From NCBI RefSeq assembly GCF_000744705.1, contig NZ_JQML01000001.1:5838017-5902016 (forward strand): DNA of 64,000 bases. Reading direction: 5' to 3'. Shown here piece after piece: positions 43,981 through 52,251 of the stretch. The DNA is from Streptacidiphilus albus JL83 (GTDB lineage: Bacteria > Actinomycetota > Actinomycetes > Streptomycetales > Streptomycetaceae). The translations under genes and the position numbers were made by a program. The notes beneath the pieces are model-generated. The model saw only the letters and a list, made by a program, of their open reading frames with translations, was not told the origin of the DNA and ran no database searches. Each line of letters starts with the position of its first letter. Position 1 is the first letter of the stretch.

Positions 43981-46159
43981 AGGGCGCGGCGCCGAGCGGG
44001 ACGGCGGGGGCGGAGATGGCGGCCCCGCTGGGCTGCACTCCGTTGTCCTGACCGGGGACGTTGCCGGCCGGGGGCGAACTCGGGGTGGTCGGCGGCGGCG
44101 TGGTCCCGGCCGGGACGGAGGGCGTCGTCGAGCCGCCCTGACCCGCTGTCTGGCTGGCAACCGGCTCGGATCCGGTGGCCGGCGGGTTGCCCGAGGCGCT
44201 GCTGGACGGGGTCGCCGGGGCGGAGGTCGAGGCGCTCGACGGGGCGGCCGTGGGCGCGGCGTTGCTGCTGCTGATCTGCAGGTCGAACGGCTCGTCGGGC
44301 TGCCCGTCGAGGGCGGCCGTCATGTAGTCGGTCCAGATCTGCGCGGGGAAGGTTCCGCCGTTGACCCGGGTGACCCCGGCCGCGTCGCCGAGCGACACCC
44401 GCCCGTGGGTGGTCGGGTCCTCGGCGAACAGGCCGACCGAGGTGACCAGCTGCGGCGTGTAGCCGATGAACCAGGCGGACAGGTTGCTGTCGGTGGTCCC
44501 GGTCTTGCCGGCCGCCGGCCGCCCCAGGCCGAGCGCGACGTAGCCGGTGCCGGCCGGGGTGATGACGCCCTGCAGCACCGAGGTGACGGTGTCGGCGGTG
44601 TCGCGGCTGAAGGCGGTGGCGGCCGGGTGCGCGGGAAGCGCCTTGACCGTGCCGTCATGGCTGAGCTGCTGCACCGACCAGGGGGTGATCTGCCGGCCGT
44701 GGTTGTCGAAGGTCGCGTAGGCCCCCGCCATCTGGATGGCGTTGGGGGTTGCCACGCCCAGCGCGATCGAGGGGTCGCTCGCGCTCATGCTGGGGGTGTT
44801 CGGCGGCAGCCCGGCGGAGATGGCGGCGGTGCGGACGTTGTTCAGCCCGGCGTCGGCGGCCTCCTGCGCGTACACGCTGTTGACCGAATCCTGCATCGCG
44901 AAGCTGAGGCTGATCTCGCCGTAGCTCTTGTCGTCCTCGTTCGGCGGCGCGTAGTGCAGACCGGCCGGGAGCCCCTGGACCTCGCGTCCGCTGGTCCCGT
45001 CGTAGAGGGTGCTCGGGGTGATCGGCACGCCGTCCTGGGTGGTGGCCTGGTTCTGCAGCCCGGCGGCCAGGTCGAAGGCCTTGAAGGTCGAGCCGACCTG
45101 GATGTCGGTGCGCAGGGCGTCGTTGTACTCCTGGACGGCGTAGTCCGGACCGCCGTAGGCGGCGAGCAGCTTGCCGGTGGCCGGGTCGACCGAGCCGGCG
45201 GCGGCGCGGACGTCCTTGGCCTTCTGGGTGTTCGGCAGCAGATCGGTGAACTCGGTCCGGACGGCGGAGGCCAGCGCGTCCTGGTCTGGTTTGACGAAGG
45301 TGGTGGTGATCCGCCAGCCGCCGGCCGCGAGGGTGCCCGAGTCGACGATGTTGTTGTCGTTGAGGTAGTGGTTGGCGATGTCGATGAGGTAGCCCGCCTG
45401 GCCGCCGACGCCGATGGTGGTGCTGGGTGCCCTGGTGGCCGGGAAGGTCATGCTGTTGCGCTCGTCCTGGTCCAGCCAGCCCAGCTTGACCATGCCGTCC
45501 AGCACGTAGTTCCAGCGGGCGACGGCCTCGGCCTTGCCCTGCGCGGTGGCGGTGCCCACGTCGTAGGCGCTGGGCGCCTGGAGCAGCGCGGCCAGGTAGG
45601 CCGCCTGCGGGACGTTCAGCTGAGCGGCGTTGATCCCGTAGTACGCCTGGGCTGCGGCCTGGATGCCGTAGGCGTTGCGGCCGAAGTAGCTGGTGTTGAG
45701 GTAGCCGGCCATGATCGTGTCCTTGCTCTCGGTCTGGTCGACCTTGAGCGCGATGAAGAACTCCTTGGCCTTGCGGACCAGGTTCTGCTCCTGGGTCAGG
45801 TAGTAGTTCTTGACGTACTGCTGGGTGATGGTGGAACCGCCCTGGAGGCCCTTCCCGGTGACGGTGTACCAGCCCGCGCGGACGATGCCGGTGATGCTGA
45901 CGCCCCGGTTGGTGTAGAAGGTGCGGTCCTCGGCGGAGACCGCCGCGTGCTGCATGTTGATCGAGATCTGGCTGATCGGGACCGAGACCCGGTTCACCGC
46001 GCCGGTCCGGCCCAGCTCGGTGGTGTTGTCGGCGTAGTAGTAGACATTGCTCTGCGCGGTCGCGGCTGCGTTCGGGTCGGGCACGGTGACCAGCATGTAC
46101 ATCGCGACGAAGGCGCCGATGCCGATCAGCAGCAGGGCGAGGACGCCGCCGAGGACCAT
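43979..46159 (-). CDS. Class A penicillin-binding protein (transglycosylase-transpeptidase), N-terminus uncertain
   Basis: A bifunctional PBP, 726 residues from the ATG at 46159. After a TM helix (1-26) come the GT51 transglycosylase domain with catalytic Glu E77 in SAEDRTF and LQGGSTITQQYVKN, then the transpeptidase with S357-T-F-K360, S425-V-N and K552-T-G, and a Ser/Thr/Pro/Ala tail. It makes and cross-links peptidoglycan outside the membrane. The frame upstream of 46159 stays open to 46525 and encodes a convincing basic membrane-proximal segment (KKQARRAARKAKPWWRRL), so the true protein is longer; a frame change would be needed to reach the likely start at 46542. Confidence 0.92.
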   Translation of the reverse strand: MVLGGVLALLLIGIGAFVAMYMLVTVPDPNAAATAQSNVYYYADNTTELGRTGAVNRVSVPISQISINMQHAAVSAEDRTFYTNRGVSITGIVRAGWYTVTGKGLQGGSTITQQYVKNYYLTQEQNLVRKAKEFFIALKVDQTESKDTIMAGYLNTSYFGRNAYGIQAAAQAYYGINAAQLNVPQAAYLAALLQAPSAYDVGTATAQGKAEAVARWNYVLDGMVKLGWLDQDERNSMTFPATRAPSTTIGVGGQAGYLIDIANHYLNDNNIVDSGTLAAGGWRITTTFVKPDQDALASAVRTEFTDLLPNTQKAKDVRAAAGSVDPATGKLLAAYGGPDYAVQEYNDALRTDIQVGSTFKAFDLAAGLQNQATTQDGVPITPSTLYDGTSGREVQGLPAGLHYAPPNEDDKSYGEISLSFAMQDSVNSVYAQEAADAGLNNVRTAAISAGLPPNTPSMSASDPSIALGVATPNAIQMAGAYATFDNHGRQITPWSVQQLSHDGTVKALPAHPAATAFSRDTADTVTSVLQGVITPAGTGYVALGLGRPAAGKTGTTDSNLSAWFIGYTPQLVTSVGLFAEDPTTHGRVSLGDAAGVTRVNGGTFPAQIWTDYMTAALDGQPDEPFDLQISSSNAAPTAAPSSASTSAPATPSSSASGNPPATGSEPVASQTAGQGGSTTPSVPAGTTPPPTTPSSPPAGNVPGQDNGVQPSGAAISAPAVPLGAAP

Positions 46160-46542
46160 CCGCCAGGTCGGGATCAGTCGCCGCCACCAGGGCTTGGCCT
46201 TGCGGGCGGCCCGCCGGGCCTGCTTCTTGGCCCGGCGGCGGTCCCGCCAACCGGCGCCGGGGCCGCCGCCCTCGGCCCGGTCCTCGGCGGCCAGGGCGTC
46301 CGGTGCGGGCGGCCAGCCGCCGGCGGCCGGCGGCGGCGTGGGCGGGGTGGTGGACGTGGGCGGGGTGGGCGGGGTGGAGGACGTGGGTGCGGCCGGGGCG
46401 GGACGGGCGTGGAGCCCACCGGGCGACCGGTGCCGGGAGCCGGGCCGTCCTGGCCGTGCTGCCCCTGCGGGCCTTCGGGGCTGTCGGAGTCGTCCCGGCC
46501 CCAGCCGGGGCCCCAGTCCGGTCCCTTAGGTCCTTGGCTCAT
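46160..46542 (-). pseudogene. Probable N-terminal coding extension of the PBP gene, out of frame with its start
   Basis: On the minus strand an ATG at 46542 opens MSQGPKGPDWGPGWGRDDSD, a hydrophilic Gly/Pro/Asp N-terminus of the sort seen on streptomycete class A PBPs. Around 46440-46400 that frame becomes an Arg/Pro shadow, while the PBP frame changes to a Thr/Pro/Ser-rich stretch and then the basic segment leading into TM1. A one-base loss near there, either a real frameshift or a sequence error in GC-rich DNA, would join them. Confidence 0.5.
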
Positions 46543-46903
46543 CGCGCGCTGCTCCTTGGCCCACTGCGGGGCGTTGCTGACACTCTGTGACCGTCTGACG
46601 CCGTGTTGTGAGTCCGATTATGTTCCGTCAGCTCCCTCGATGCCCCATTGGTCGGCTGCAAACGGGGTGCGGCGTGGCGGTCGGAGTGGCTATCCTTCGG
46701 GAACCCACAACTTCACACGGTCCCAGCCCCTTCGCTCACCCCCCCGGGTGGCAGCGGACGGGGCCTGGTCGGCGTGCGCCCGTATCCGACGGATTTCTGC
46801 GCGCCCCAGGTCAGGACGGGCCTCAGGCCACGCCCTGGCGGGATCCGCCATGCCCTGATCCGTGCCGCTGCCTCCGCGCGGCCGACGAGAGGACGTGCCC
46901 CCG
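46543..46903. other. Divergent intergenic region PBP / ABC permease
   Basis: No gene is visible in these 361 bp. A TATCCT at 46691-46696 could be a -10 element for the permease gene. GC content drops mildly around 46610-46720. No strong hairpin or repeat was noted. Confidence 0.5.
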
Positions 46904-47821
46904 ATGAGCCCGACCATGAGCCGAACCGTCGCCGAAGCCCGCCCGCCCGACCCGGAACCCCCCGATCCGGACCCCGGGCGGCGGCGCCACGAACTCCGCT
47001 CCGCCTCCAGGCTGTACACCGCCGTCGCCCGGGGCAGCTTCCGCCGCTACGCCACCTACCGCGCCGCGACCTGGGCCGGAACCTTCACCAACACCGTCTT
47101 CGGCTTCTTCATCGCCTACACCTACCGGGCCCTCTGGGAGATCCGGCCGCACCTCGGCGGCTACGACCTCAGTGCGGCCCTCACCTACGTCTGGCTCGGC
47201 CAGGCCCTGCTGATGCCGGTGGCCGCGATGGGCGGCGGCGTCCAGGACGACCTGGAGGCGCGGATCGTCTCCGGCGACATCGCGGTGGACCTCTACCGGC
47301 CGGTGGACCAGCAGGGCTGGTGGCTGGCGAGCGACCTCGGCCGGGCGGCCTACCACCTGCTGTCGCGCGGGGTGCTGCCGCTGCTGGTCGGCGGCCTCTG
47401 CTTCCATCTGCGGATGCCCTCCGGCGGCCTCGCCGAGGAGGTGCTGACCTGGTCCTGCTTCCTGCTGTCGCTGCTGCTCGGGATCACCGTCAGCTTCATG
47501 ATCCGCTACATGACCGCGCTCACCGGCTTCTGGCTGTTGGACCCGCGCGGGATGCGGCAGGTCGCGCTGGTGCTCGGGATGTTCTGCTCCGGCTTCCTGC
47601 TGCCGCTGACGCTCTTCCCCTCGGGCCTGGCGACCCTCTTCCAGCGGCTGCCCTGGGCCGGGATGGTGCAGATCCCCGAGGACGTCTTCCTCCAGCGGCG
47701 GACCGGGGGCTCGCTGCTCTCCGGGCTGGCCCTGCAACTGGCCTGGGTGCTGGTGCTGGTGCTGGCCGGCCGGCTGGTGCAGCGGGCGGCGGCCGCCAAG
47801 GTGGTGGTCCAGGGTGGGTGA
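46904..47821 (+). CDS. ABC-2-type permease (PF06182-like), subunit 1
   Basis: A 305-residue membrane protein with six TM helices after a 35-residue polar N-terminus. ASRLYTAVARGSFRRYATYRAATW and GFFIAYTYRALWEI match the ABC-2 family protein type whose genes occur as permease-permease-ATPase triplets. FPSGLATLFQRLPWAGMVQIPEDVFL is the conserved C-terminal segment. It forms a heteromeric channel with the next permease. ATG at 46904 with GAGAGGACG upstream. Likely an exporter; substrate unknown. Confidence 0.86.
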   Translation: MSPTMSRTVAEARPPDPEPPDPDPGRRRHELRSASRLYTAVARGSFRRYATYRAATWAGTFTNTVFGFFIAYTYRALWEIRPHLGGYDLSAALTYVWLGQALLMPVAAMGGGVQDDLEARIVSGDIAVDLYRPVDQQGWWLASDLGRAAYHLLSRGVLPLLVGGLCFHLRMPSGGLAEEVLTWSCFLLSLLLGITVSFMIRYMTALTGFWLLDPRGMRQVALVLGMFCSGFLLPLTLFPSGLATLFQRLPWAGMVQIPEDVFLQRRTGGSLLSGLALQLAWVLVLVLAGRLVQRAAAAKVVVQGG

Positions 47822-48647
47822 GCAGCCCGGCTCGCTGGTCCGCACCCTCGACGCACTGCGCGCCTACCGGCTGATCGCCGGGATGTGGCTGCGGGCCTCG
47901 ATGGCCTACCGGACCTCCTTCTGGATCACGGCCGTCGGCAACGCGGTCACCTCGGCGCTGGACTTCGTGGTCATCGCCATCATGTTCCTGCACACCACCG
48001 CCCTCGGCGGCTGGACCCTGCCGCAGGTCGCCTTCCTCTACGGCACCTCCGGGCTGACCCTCGGCCTGGCCGACCTGCTGGTCGGCAGCCTGGACCAGCT
48101 CGGCCAGCGGGTCCGCGACGGCTCGGTGGACGTCGTCCTGGTCCGCCCCGCCGCCGCGCTCGCCCAGCTCGGTGCGGACCGTTTCGCGCTGCGCCGGGCC
48201 GGCCGGGTGGTCCAGTCCGGGCTGATCCTGGGCTGGGCGCTGAGCCGGCTGCCGATCGACTGGACGGCCGGACGGCTGCTGGTGCTGCTCGTCCTGGTGG
48301 TCTGCGGCACCGTCATCTTCGGCTCGGTGTTCGTGGCCGGGGCGGCGTTCCAGTTCTTCGCCACCGACGCCGCCGAGGTGCAGAACTCGGTCACCTACGG
48401 CGGCGCGACCATGCTCCAGTACCCGCCGACCATCTACGCCCGCGACCTGGTCCGGGGCGTGGTCTTCGGGGTGCCGCTGGCCTTCGTGAACTGGCTGCCC
48501 GCGCTGTACGTGCTCGGTCTGCCGGACACCCTCGGCCTGCCCGGCTGGTTCCGCTTCGCCTCGCCGCTGGTGGCCCTGGCCTTCGCCACCGCCGCCGGGC
48601 TCCTCTGGCGGGCCGCCCTCCGCTCCTACCGCAGCACCGGAAGTTGA
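47814..48647 (+). CDS. ABC-2-type permease (PF06182-like), subunit 2
   Basis: A 277-residue, six-TM permease related to its upstream neighbour. It opens LVRTLDALRAYRLIAGMWLRASMAYRTSF, has GSLDQLGQRVRDGSVDVVLVRP (matching the GDIAVDLYRPVDQQ region of subunit 1) and the C-terminal LQYPPTIYARDLVRG. The GTG at 47814 overlaps the upstream stop by eight bases, so translation is coupled. The ATPase gene follows after 32 bases. Confidence 0.86.
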   Translation: MGEQPGSLVRTLDALRAYRLIAGMWLRASMAYRTSFWITAVGNAVTSALDFVVIAIMFLHTTALGGWTLPQVAFLYGTSGLTLGLADLLVGSLDQLGQRVRDGSVDVVLVRPAAALAQLGADRFALRRAGRVVQSGLILGWALSRLPIDWTAGRLLVLLVLVVCGTVIFGSVFVAGAAFQFFATDAAEVQNSVTYGGATMLQYPPTIYARDLVRGVVFGVPLAFVNWLPALYVLGLPDTLGLPGWFRFASPLVALAFATAAGLLWRAALRSYRSTGS

Positions 48648-48679
48648 CCACCCGCCAGCGATACCTGGACAGGAGAGAC

Positions 48680-49669
48680 ATGGCCATCATCGAGGTCGAG
48701 AACGTCGCCCGCAGTTTCACCGTCCGCCGCAAGGCCGGTCGGCTGCGGCGCGAGCGCACCGAGGTCCGCGCCGTCGAGGACCTCAGCTTCAGCGTCACCG
48801 CCGGGGAGATGGTGGGCTACATCGGCCCCAACGGGGCGGGCAAGTCCACCACCATCAAGATGCTCACCGGCATCCTCGTCCCCAGCGCGGGACGGCTGCG
48901 GGTGGCCGGCGTGGACCCGCAGCGCGACCGCACCCGGCTGGCCCGCCGGATCGGCGTGGTCTTCGGCCAGCGCACCACCCTCTGGTGGGACCTGCCGCTG
49001 CGCGACTCCTACGAGCTGGCCCGCCGGATCTACCGGATCGAGGACGCCCGCTACCGGCGCAACCTCGACCGCTGCATCGAGCTGCTGGGGCTCGGCCCGC
49101 TGCTGGACGTGCCGGTCCGTCAACTCTCGCTCGGGCAGCGGATGCGCGGCGACATCGCGGCCGCGCTGCTGCACGACCCGGAGGTGCTCTACCTGGACGA
49201 GCCCACCATCGGTCTGGACGTGATCAGCAAGAACCGGGTCCGTGAGTTCCTGGCCGAGATCAACGCCGAGTCCGGGACGACGGTGCTGCTCACCACCCAC
49301 GACCTGACCGACATCGAACGGCTCTGCTCGCGGGTGATGGTGATCGACCACGGCCGGGTCGTCTACGACGGCGGTCTGGACGGCCTGCACGAGGCGGGCC
49401 GGAGCGAGCGCACCCTGGTGGTCGACCTGGCGCTGCCCGCCCCGCCGATCGACGTCCCCGGGACCCGGGTGGTCAAGGTCGAAGGACCGCGCCAGTGGCT
49501 GGCCTTCCCGGCCTCGGCAAGCGCCGCCCCGCTGGTCGCCGCCGTCGCCGCGGCGCATCCGCTGGTCGACCTCTCGGTCCGCGAACCCGCCATCGAGGAC
49601 GTCATCGCCCGGATGTACGCGTCCCCCGGACCGGCCCTTGCGACGGCGAGGTCCGGCCCGACCGGCTGA
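48680..49669 (+). CDS. ABC transporter ATP-binding protein for the paired permeases
   Basis: A 329-residue ATPase. Walker A GPNGAGKSTT (about 50-59), Q-loop region VVFGQRTTLWWDLPL, signature LSLGQRMRGDIA, Walker B VLYLDEPTIGLD and H-loop TTHDLTDIERL are all present. The FGQRTTLWWDLP and GLDVISKNRVREFL segments are typical of ATPases paired with PF06182 permeases. The last 90 residues form a regulatory tail. ATG at 48680 follows AGGAGAG. Third gene of the exporter operon. Confidence 0.93.
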   Translation: MAIIEVENVARSFTVRRKAGRLRRERTEVRAVEDLSFSVTAGEMVGYIGPNGAGKSTTIKMLTGILVPSAGRLRVAGVDPQRDRTRLARRIGVVFGQRTTLWWDLPLRDSYELARRIYRIEDARYRRNLDRCIELLGLGPLLDVPVRQLSLGQRMRGDIAAALLHDPEVLYLDEPTIGLDVISKNRVREFLAEINAESGTTVLLTTHDLTDIERLCSRVMVIDHGRVVYDGGLDGLHEAGRSERTLVVDLALPAPPIDVPGTRVVKVEGPRQWLAFPASASAAPLVAAVAAAHPLVDLSVREPAIEDVIARMYASPGPALATARSGPTG

Positions 49670-49726
49670 GGCCGGCCGCGGCCGCGGGGACCGGGGCGGC
49701 TTGACGGTTCCCGCCGCCGTGGTCCA

Positions 49727-49754
49727 CCATTCCACTACTCAGCTAGTGGAATGG
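49727..49754. promoter_or_regulatory. Perfect 11-bp palindrome, candidate GntR operator
   Basis: CCATTCCACTA (49727-49737) and TAGTGGAATGG (49744-49754) are exact reverse complements separated by CTCAGC. The palindrome lies just upstream of, and overlaps one possible start of, the GntR gene, the expected place for autoregulation by a YtrA-type repressor. TTGACG at 49701-49706 may be a -35 element. Confidence 0.7.
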
Positions 49755-49765
49755 ATGGTGCGATC

Positions 49766-50230
49766 GTGTTCGCCTTCCGGATCGACCGGCGGAGCGGTGT
49801 CGCCAGCTATCTCCAGATCGTGCAGCAGGTCGAGAGCGCCCTGCGGCTCGGGCTGCTGGAGCCCGGCGACCGGCTCCCCACTGCCCGGGAGGTGGTGGAA
49901 GCGACGGCGTTGAACCCCAACACCGTCCTCAAGTCCTACCGCGAACTCGAATCCCGGGGGCTGGTCGAGACCCGGCGCAGGCACGGGACGTTCGTGGTGG
50001 GCACGCTCGGCGTGGCCCCGGCGGACTCACCGTGGCACGCCGAACTCGCCGAAGTGGCCGGCCGCGCCCGCGCGGCCGGCCTGGAACGCGACGACCTCGA
50101 CGCACTCTTCGGGTCCGTGCTCAACGACCTCTACCCCAGAAGGATCACCGATGACGTCCCCCAGCAGCAGCCCCGAGGCGGCGCTCACGGCCCGCGGACT
50201 GACCGGGCGGCACCGTCGCCGGGGCCCTGA
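49766..50230 (+). CDS. GntR-family regulator, YtrA type
   Basis: A 154-residue regulator. FRIDRRSGVASYLQIVQQVESALRLG and EPGDRLPTAREVVEATALNPNTVLKSY form the winged helix; the C-terminus is the short helical part of the YtrA subfamily, which usually controls a neighbouring ABC transporter. GTG at 49766 fits the family N-terminus and has GGATGG upstream; ATG 49751 lies inside the palindrome. The frame overruns the next gene by 80 bases with a Pro/Gly/Arg tail unlike the family, so the natural stop may have been lost. Confidence 0.86.
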   Translation: MFAFRIDRRSGVASYLQIVQQVESALRLGLLEPGDRLPTAREVVEATALNPNTVLKSYRELESRGLVETRRRHGTFVVGTLGVAPADSPWHAELAEVAGRARAAGLERDDLDALFGSVLNDLYPRRITDDVPQQQPRGGAHGPRTDRAAPSPGP

Positions 50231-51068
50231 TGTCCTGGCGGACGCGACCTTCCAGCTTCCCGCCGGCGTCATCTGCGCCCTGGTCGGCCCCAACGGCTCG
50301 GGCAAGTCGACCCTGCTGGAGCTGGCCGCGGGCGTCCAGCGGCCCTCCGCCGGCACCGTGGAGGTCTTCGGGCAGCCGGCCCGGACCGGCCACCCGCGGG
50401 TGGCCTACCTGCCCCAGGACCGCCCGCTGTTCCGCAGGTTCACCGTGGCGGAGACGCTGTGCTTCGCCGCCCGGGCCAACCGGGGTAACTGGGACGCCGG
50501 GATGGCGCAGCAGGTGGCCGACATCTCCCGGTTCGACCGCAGGGACCAGGTACGCGACCTCTCTGGCGGCGAACGCACCCGGGTCGCTCTCGCGGTCGCC
50601 CTGGGCAAACGCGCCGACCTGCTGCTGCTCGACGAGCCCATGGCCGACCTCGACGTCCTGGCCCGCCAGGAGCTGATGGGGCTGCTCATGGCACACGTCG
50701 CCGACACCGGGTGCACCGTGGTGATGTCCTCGCACATCATCGCCGAGCTGGCCGACGCCTGCGACCACCTGCTGGTCCTCCACGAGGGCCGGGTGCGGCT
50801 GTGCGGTGAGATCGAGGAGCTGACCGACGCCCACGCGGTGGTCACCCTCCCCGGCGGAACCGGCCAGTTGGCCGGGCACGTCGTGGTTGAGTCCCGTCCG
50901 GCCGGTCGCGGCACCACCGCGCTGATCCGGCCCGCCGCCGTGCTGCCCGCAGCCTGGCAGGCGGAGCGGCCCTCCCTGGAGGAGCTGGTCCTCGCCCACC
51001 TCGGCACGCCGACCGCCCCCGCGCTCGCCCTTCCCGCAGATCCCCGACACCAGGACACCGCCGCATGA
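50151..51068 (+). CDS. ABC transporter ATP-binding protein, GntR-linked
   Basis: A 305-residue ATPase: Walker A GPNGSGKST (about 46-54), signature LSGGERTRVALA, Walker B LLLLDEPMADLD and switch His in MSSHIIAEL. It is compact, with a C-terminal extension of about 90 residues typical of bacitracin/lantibiotic-type exporter ATPases. Its start lies within the end of the GntR gene and its stop overlaps the permease start (ATGA). Probably a regulated efflux or immunity system. Confidence 0.91.
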   Translation: MTSPSSSPEAALTARGLTGRHRRRGPDVLADATFQLPAGVICALVGPNGSGKSTLLELAAGVQRPSAGTVEVFGQPARTGHPRVAYLPQDRPLFRRFTVAETLCFAARANRGNWDAGMAQQVADISRFDRRDQVRDLSGGERTRVALAVALGKRADLLLLDEPMADLDVLARQELMGLLMAHVADTGCTVVMSSHIIAELADACDHLLVLHEGRVRLCGEIEELTDAHAVVTLPGGTGQLAGHVVVESRPAGRGTTALIRPAAVLPAAWQAERPSLEELVLAHLGTPTAPALALPADPRHQDTAA

Positions 51069-51952
51069 GCACCATCGCCCTCGACACCCCCGAAGCCCGG
51101 ACCACCGGCGAGCACTGGCCCCTCGCGCGCACCGTCGCGCGGATCTACCGGCGGCCCGCCCTGGTGCTGCTGCTGGCGATCACGGGCATATCCGCCCTGC
51201 TGGTCTACCGCTACCACGGCTGGGCCGGTGACGTCGCGCTGCGCGAACGCGTCGGCGCCTACTCCTTCGGCTTCCTCAGGATCAACTCCTTCTCCACGTA
51301 CGGCGGACGCATCGCCTTCCTGCCGGCCCTGTTCGCCGCCCTCCTCGCCGGCCGGGCGACCGGAGAGGAATGGCAGGCCCGGCTGACGGTACTGACGCTC
51401 GGCCAGTCGATCTCCCCGCGACGCTGGTTCGGCGTCCGCTGGTCGATGCTGGCGGCGCTCCTCACCGTCCTGGTGCTGCCCCTGGTGGTGCTGTACCGAC
51501 TCAATGTCGCCCGCGCCGACCACCTGGGCCTGCTCAGTCCCGGCGACCAGGCCCAGACGATCATCCTCACCGTCGGCCCGGTCACCCTCGCCTACGTGGT
51601 CCTGGGCGTCGCCGCCGGCGCGCTGGCCGGAACCGTCCTGCGCAACACCTGGTCCGGCGCCCTCGCCGGGGCCGCACTGACGTGGGTGCTGACGGCTCTG
51701 CTGGTGCGCTCCCGGGCGGCACTGCTGCTGGACTTCCCGGCCCTCTCCAAGGTGCACGGCACGGCCCCCGGCGGCTTTCTGGGCATGCAGTTCTACGGAC
51801 TGCTGCCGTGCGACAGCCTGCTGCAGAACTCGCTCTCACGGGCGGACTACTGGCCCTACCAGTTGGCGCAGTCCGCAGTCACCCTCGCGGTCGCCGCCCT
51901 GCTCGCCCTGCTCGCGTTCCGGGTGCTGCGCCGCCACACCGGCAACCTCTGA
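51065..51952 (+). CDS. ABC-2-type membrane subunit, GntR-linked
   Basis: A 295-residue membrane protein with six TM helices (first at about 32-49). FLPALFAALLAGRATGEEWQ and LTVLTLGQSISPRRWFGVRW are the conserved cytoplasmic loop of ABC-2 permeases linked to YtrA regulators. Cotranslated with the ATPase by a four-base overlap. Substrate unknown; cell-envelope antibiotics induce related systems. Confidence 0.85.
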   Translation: MSTIALDTPEARTTGEHWPLARTVARIYRRPALVLLLAITGISALLVYRYHGWAGDVALRERVGAYSFGFLRINSFSTYGGRIAFLPALFAALLAGRATGEEWQARLTVLTLGQSISPRRWFGVRWSMLAALLTVLVLPLVVLYRLNVARADHLGLLSPGDQAQTIILTVGPVTLAYVVLGVAAGALAGTVLRNTWSGALAGAALTWVLTALLVRSRAALLLDFPALSKVHGTAPGGFLGMQFYGLLPCDSLLQNSLSRADYWPYQLAQSAVTLAVAALLALLAFRVLRRHTGNL

Positions 51953-52251
51953 TCCCGGCGATCCCTGTTCGGCCGCCGTCCCTGGTCCGATCCTCATGCG
52001 ATCAGGTTCCCATGGTCGACAGCCCTGGGAGTGGGAGCGTTCACGGATCGGGTCGGGTGGTGGCCCGGGTCGGGGCGGTACCGGCTGTAGCTGATTTTTT
52101 GGCGCTGACCGACGGCCACCGGCGAGGCCTCCGACCGCAGCGGCCCGCGCCGCTGCGGCCGGGCGGGCGCCGGCGGATTTCACAGTCTGGTCCAGACCAG
52201 TAACCGCCGGCCCGGCGTGGGAGATTGAGCCGACTCGGACAACTGGGAATC
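51953..52251. other. Upstream region of the hexosaminidase gene
   Basis: This 299-bp region carries the DasR-like palindrome at 52186-52201, a CGGC-rich hairpin block (about 52120-52165) and a rare run of six T at 52095-52100 with no clear stem before it. No gene is visible. Confidence 0.6.
52186..52201. promoter_or_regulatory. DasR-type (dre) operator upstream of GH20 gene
   Basis: TCTGGTCCAGACCAGT matches the dre consensus (A-N-TGGTCTAGACCA-N-T) at all but two positions and contains the exact palindrome CTGGTC-CA-GACCAG. It lies 50 bases before the start of the hexosaminidase gene. DasR is the GlcN-6-P-responsive GntR repressor of chitin and GlcNAc genes in streptomycetes. Confidence 0.78.

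Noticed and set aside
52095..52100. T6 run as an intrinsic terminator of the ABC operon
   Set aside because: No stable stem precedes it; only a three-base-pair palindrome is present.
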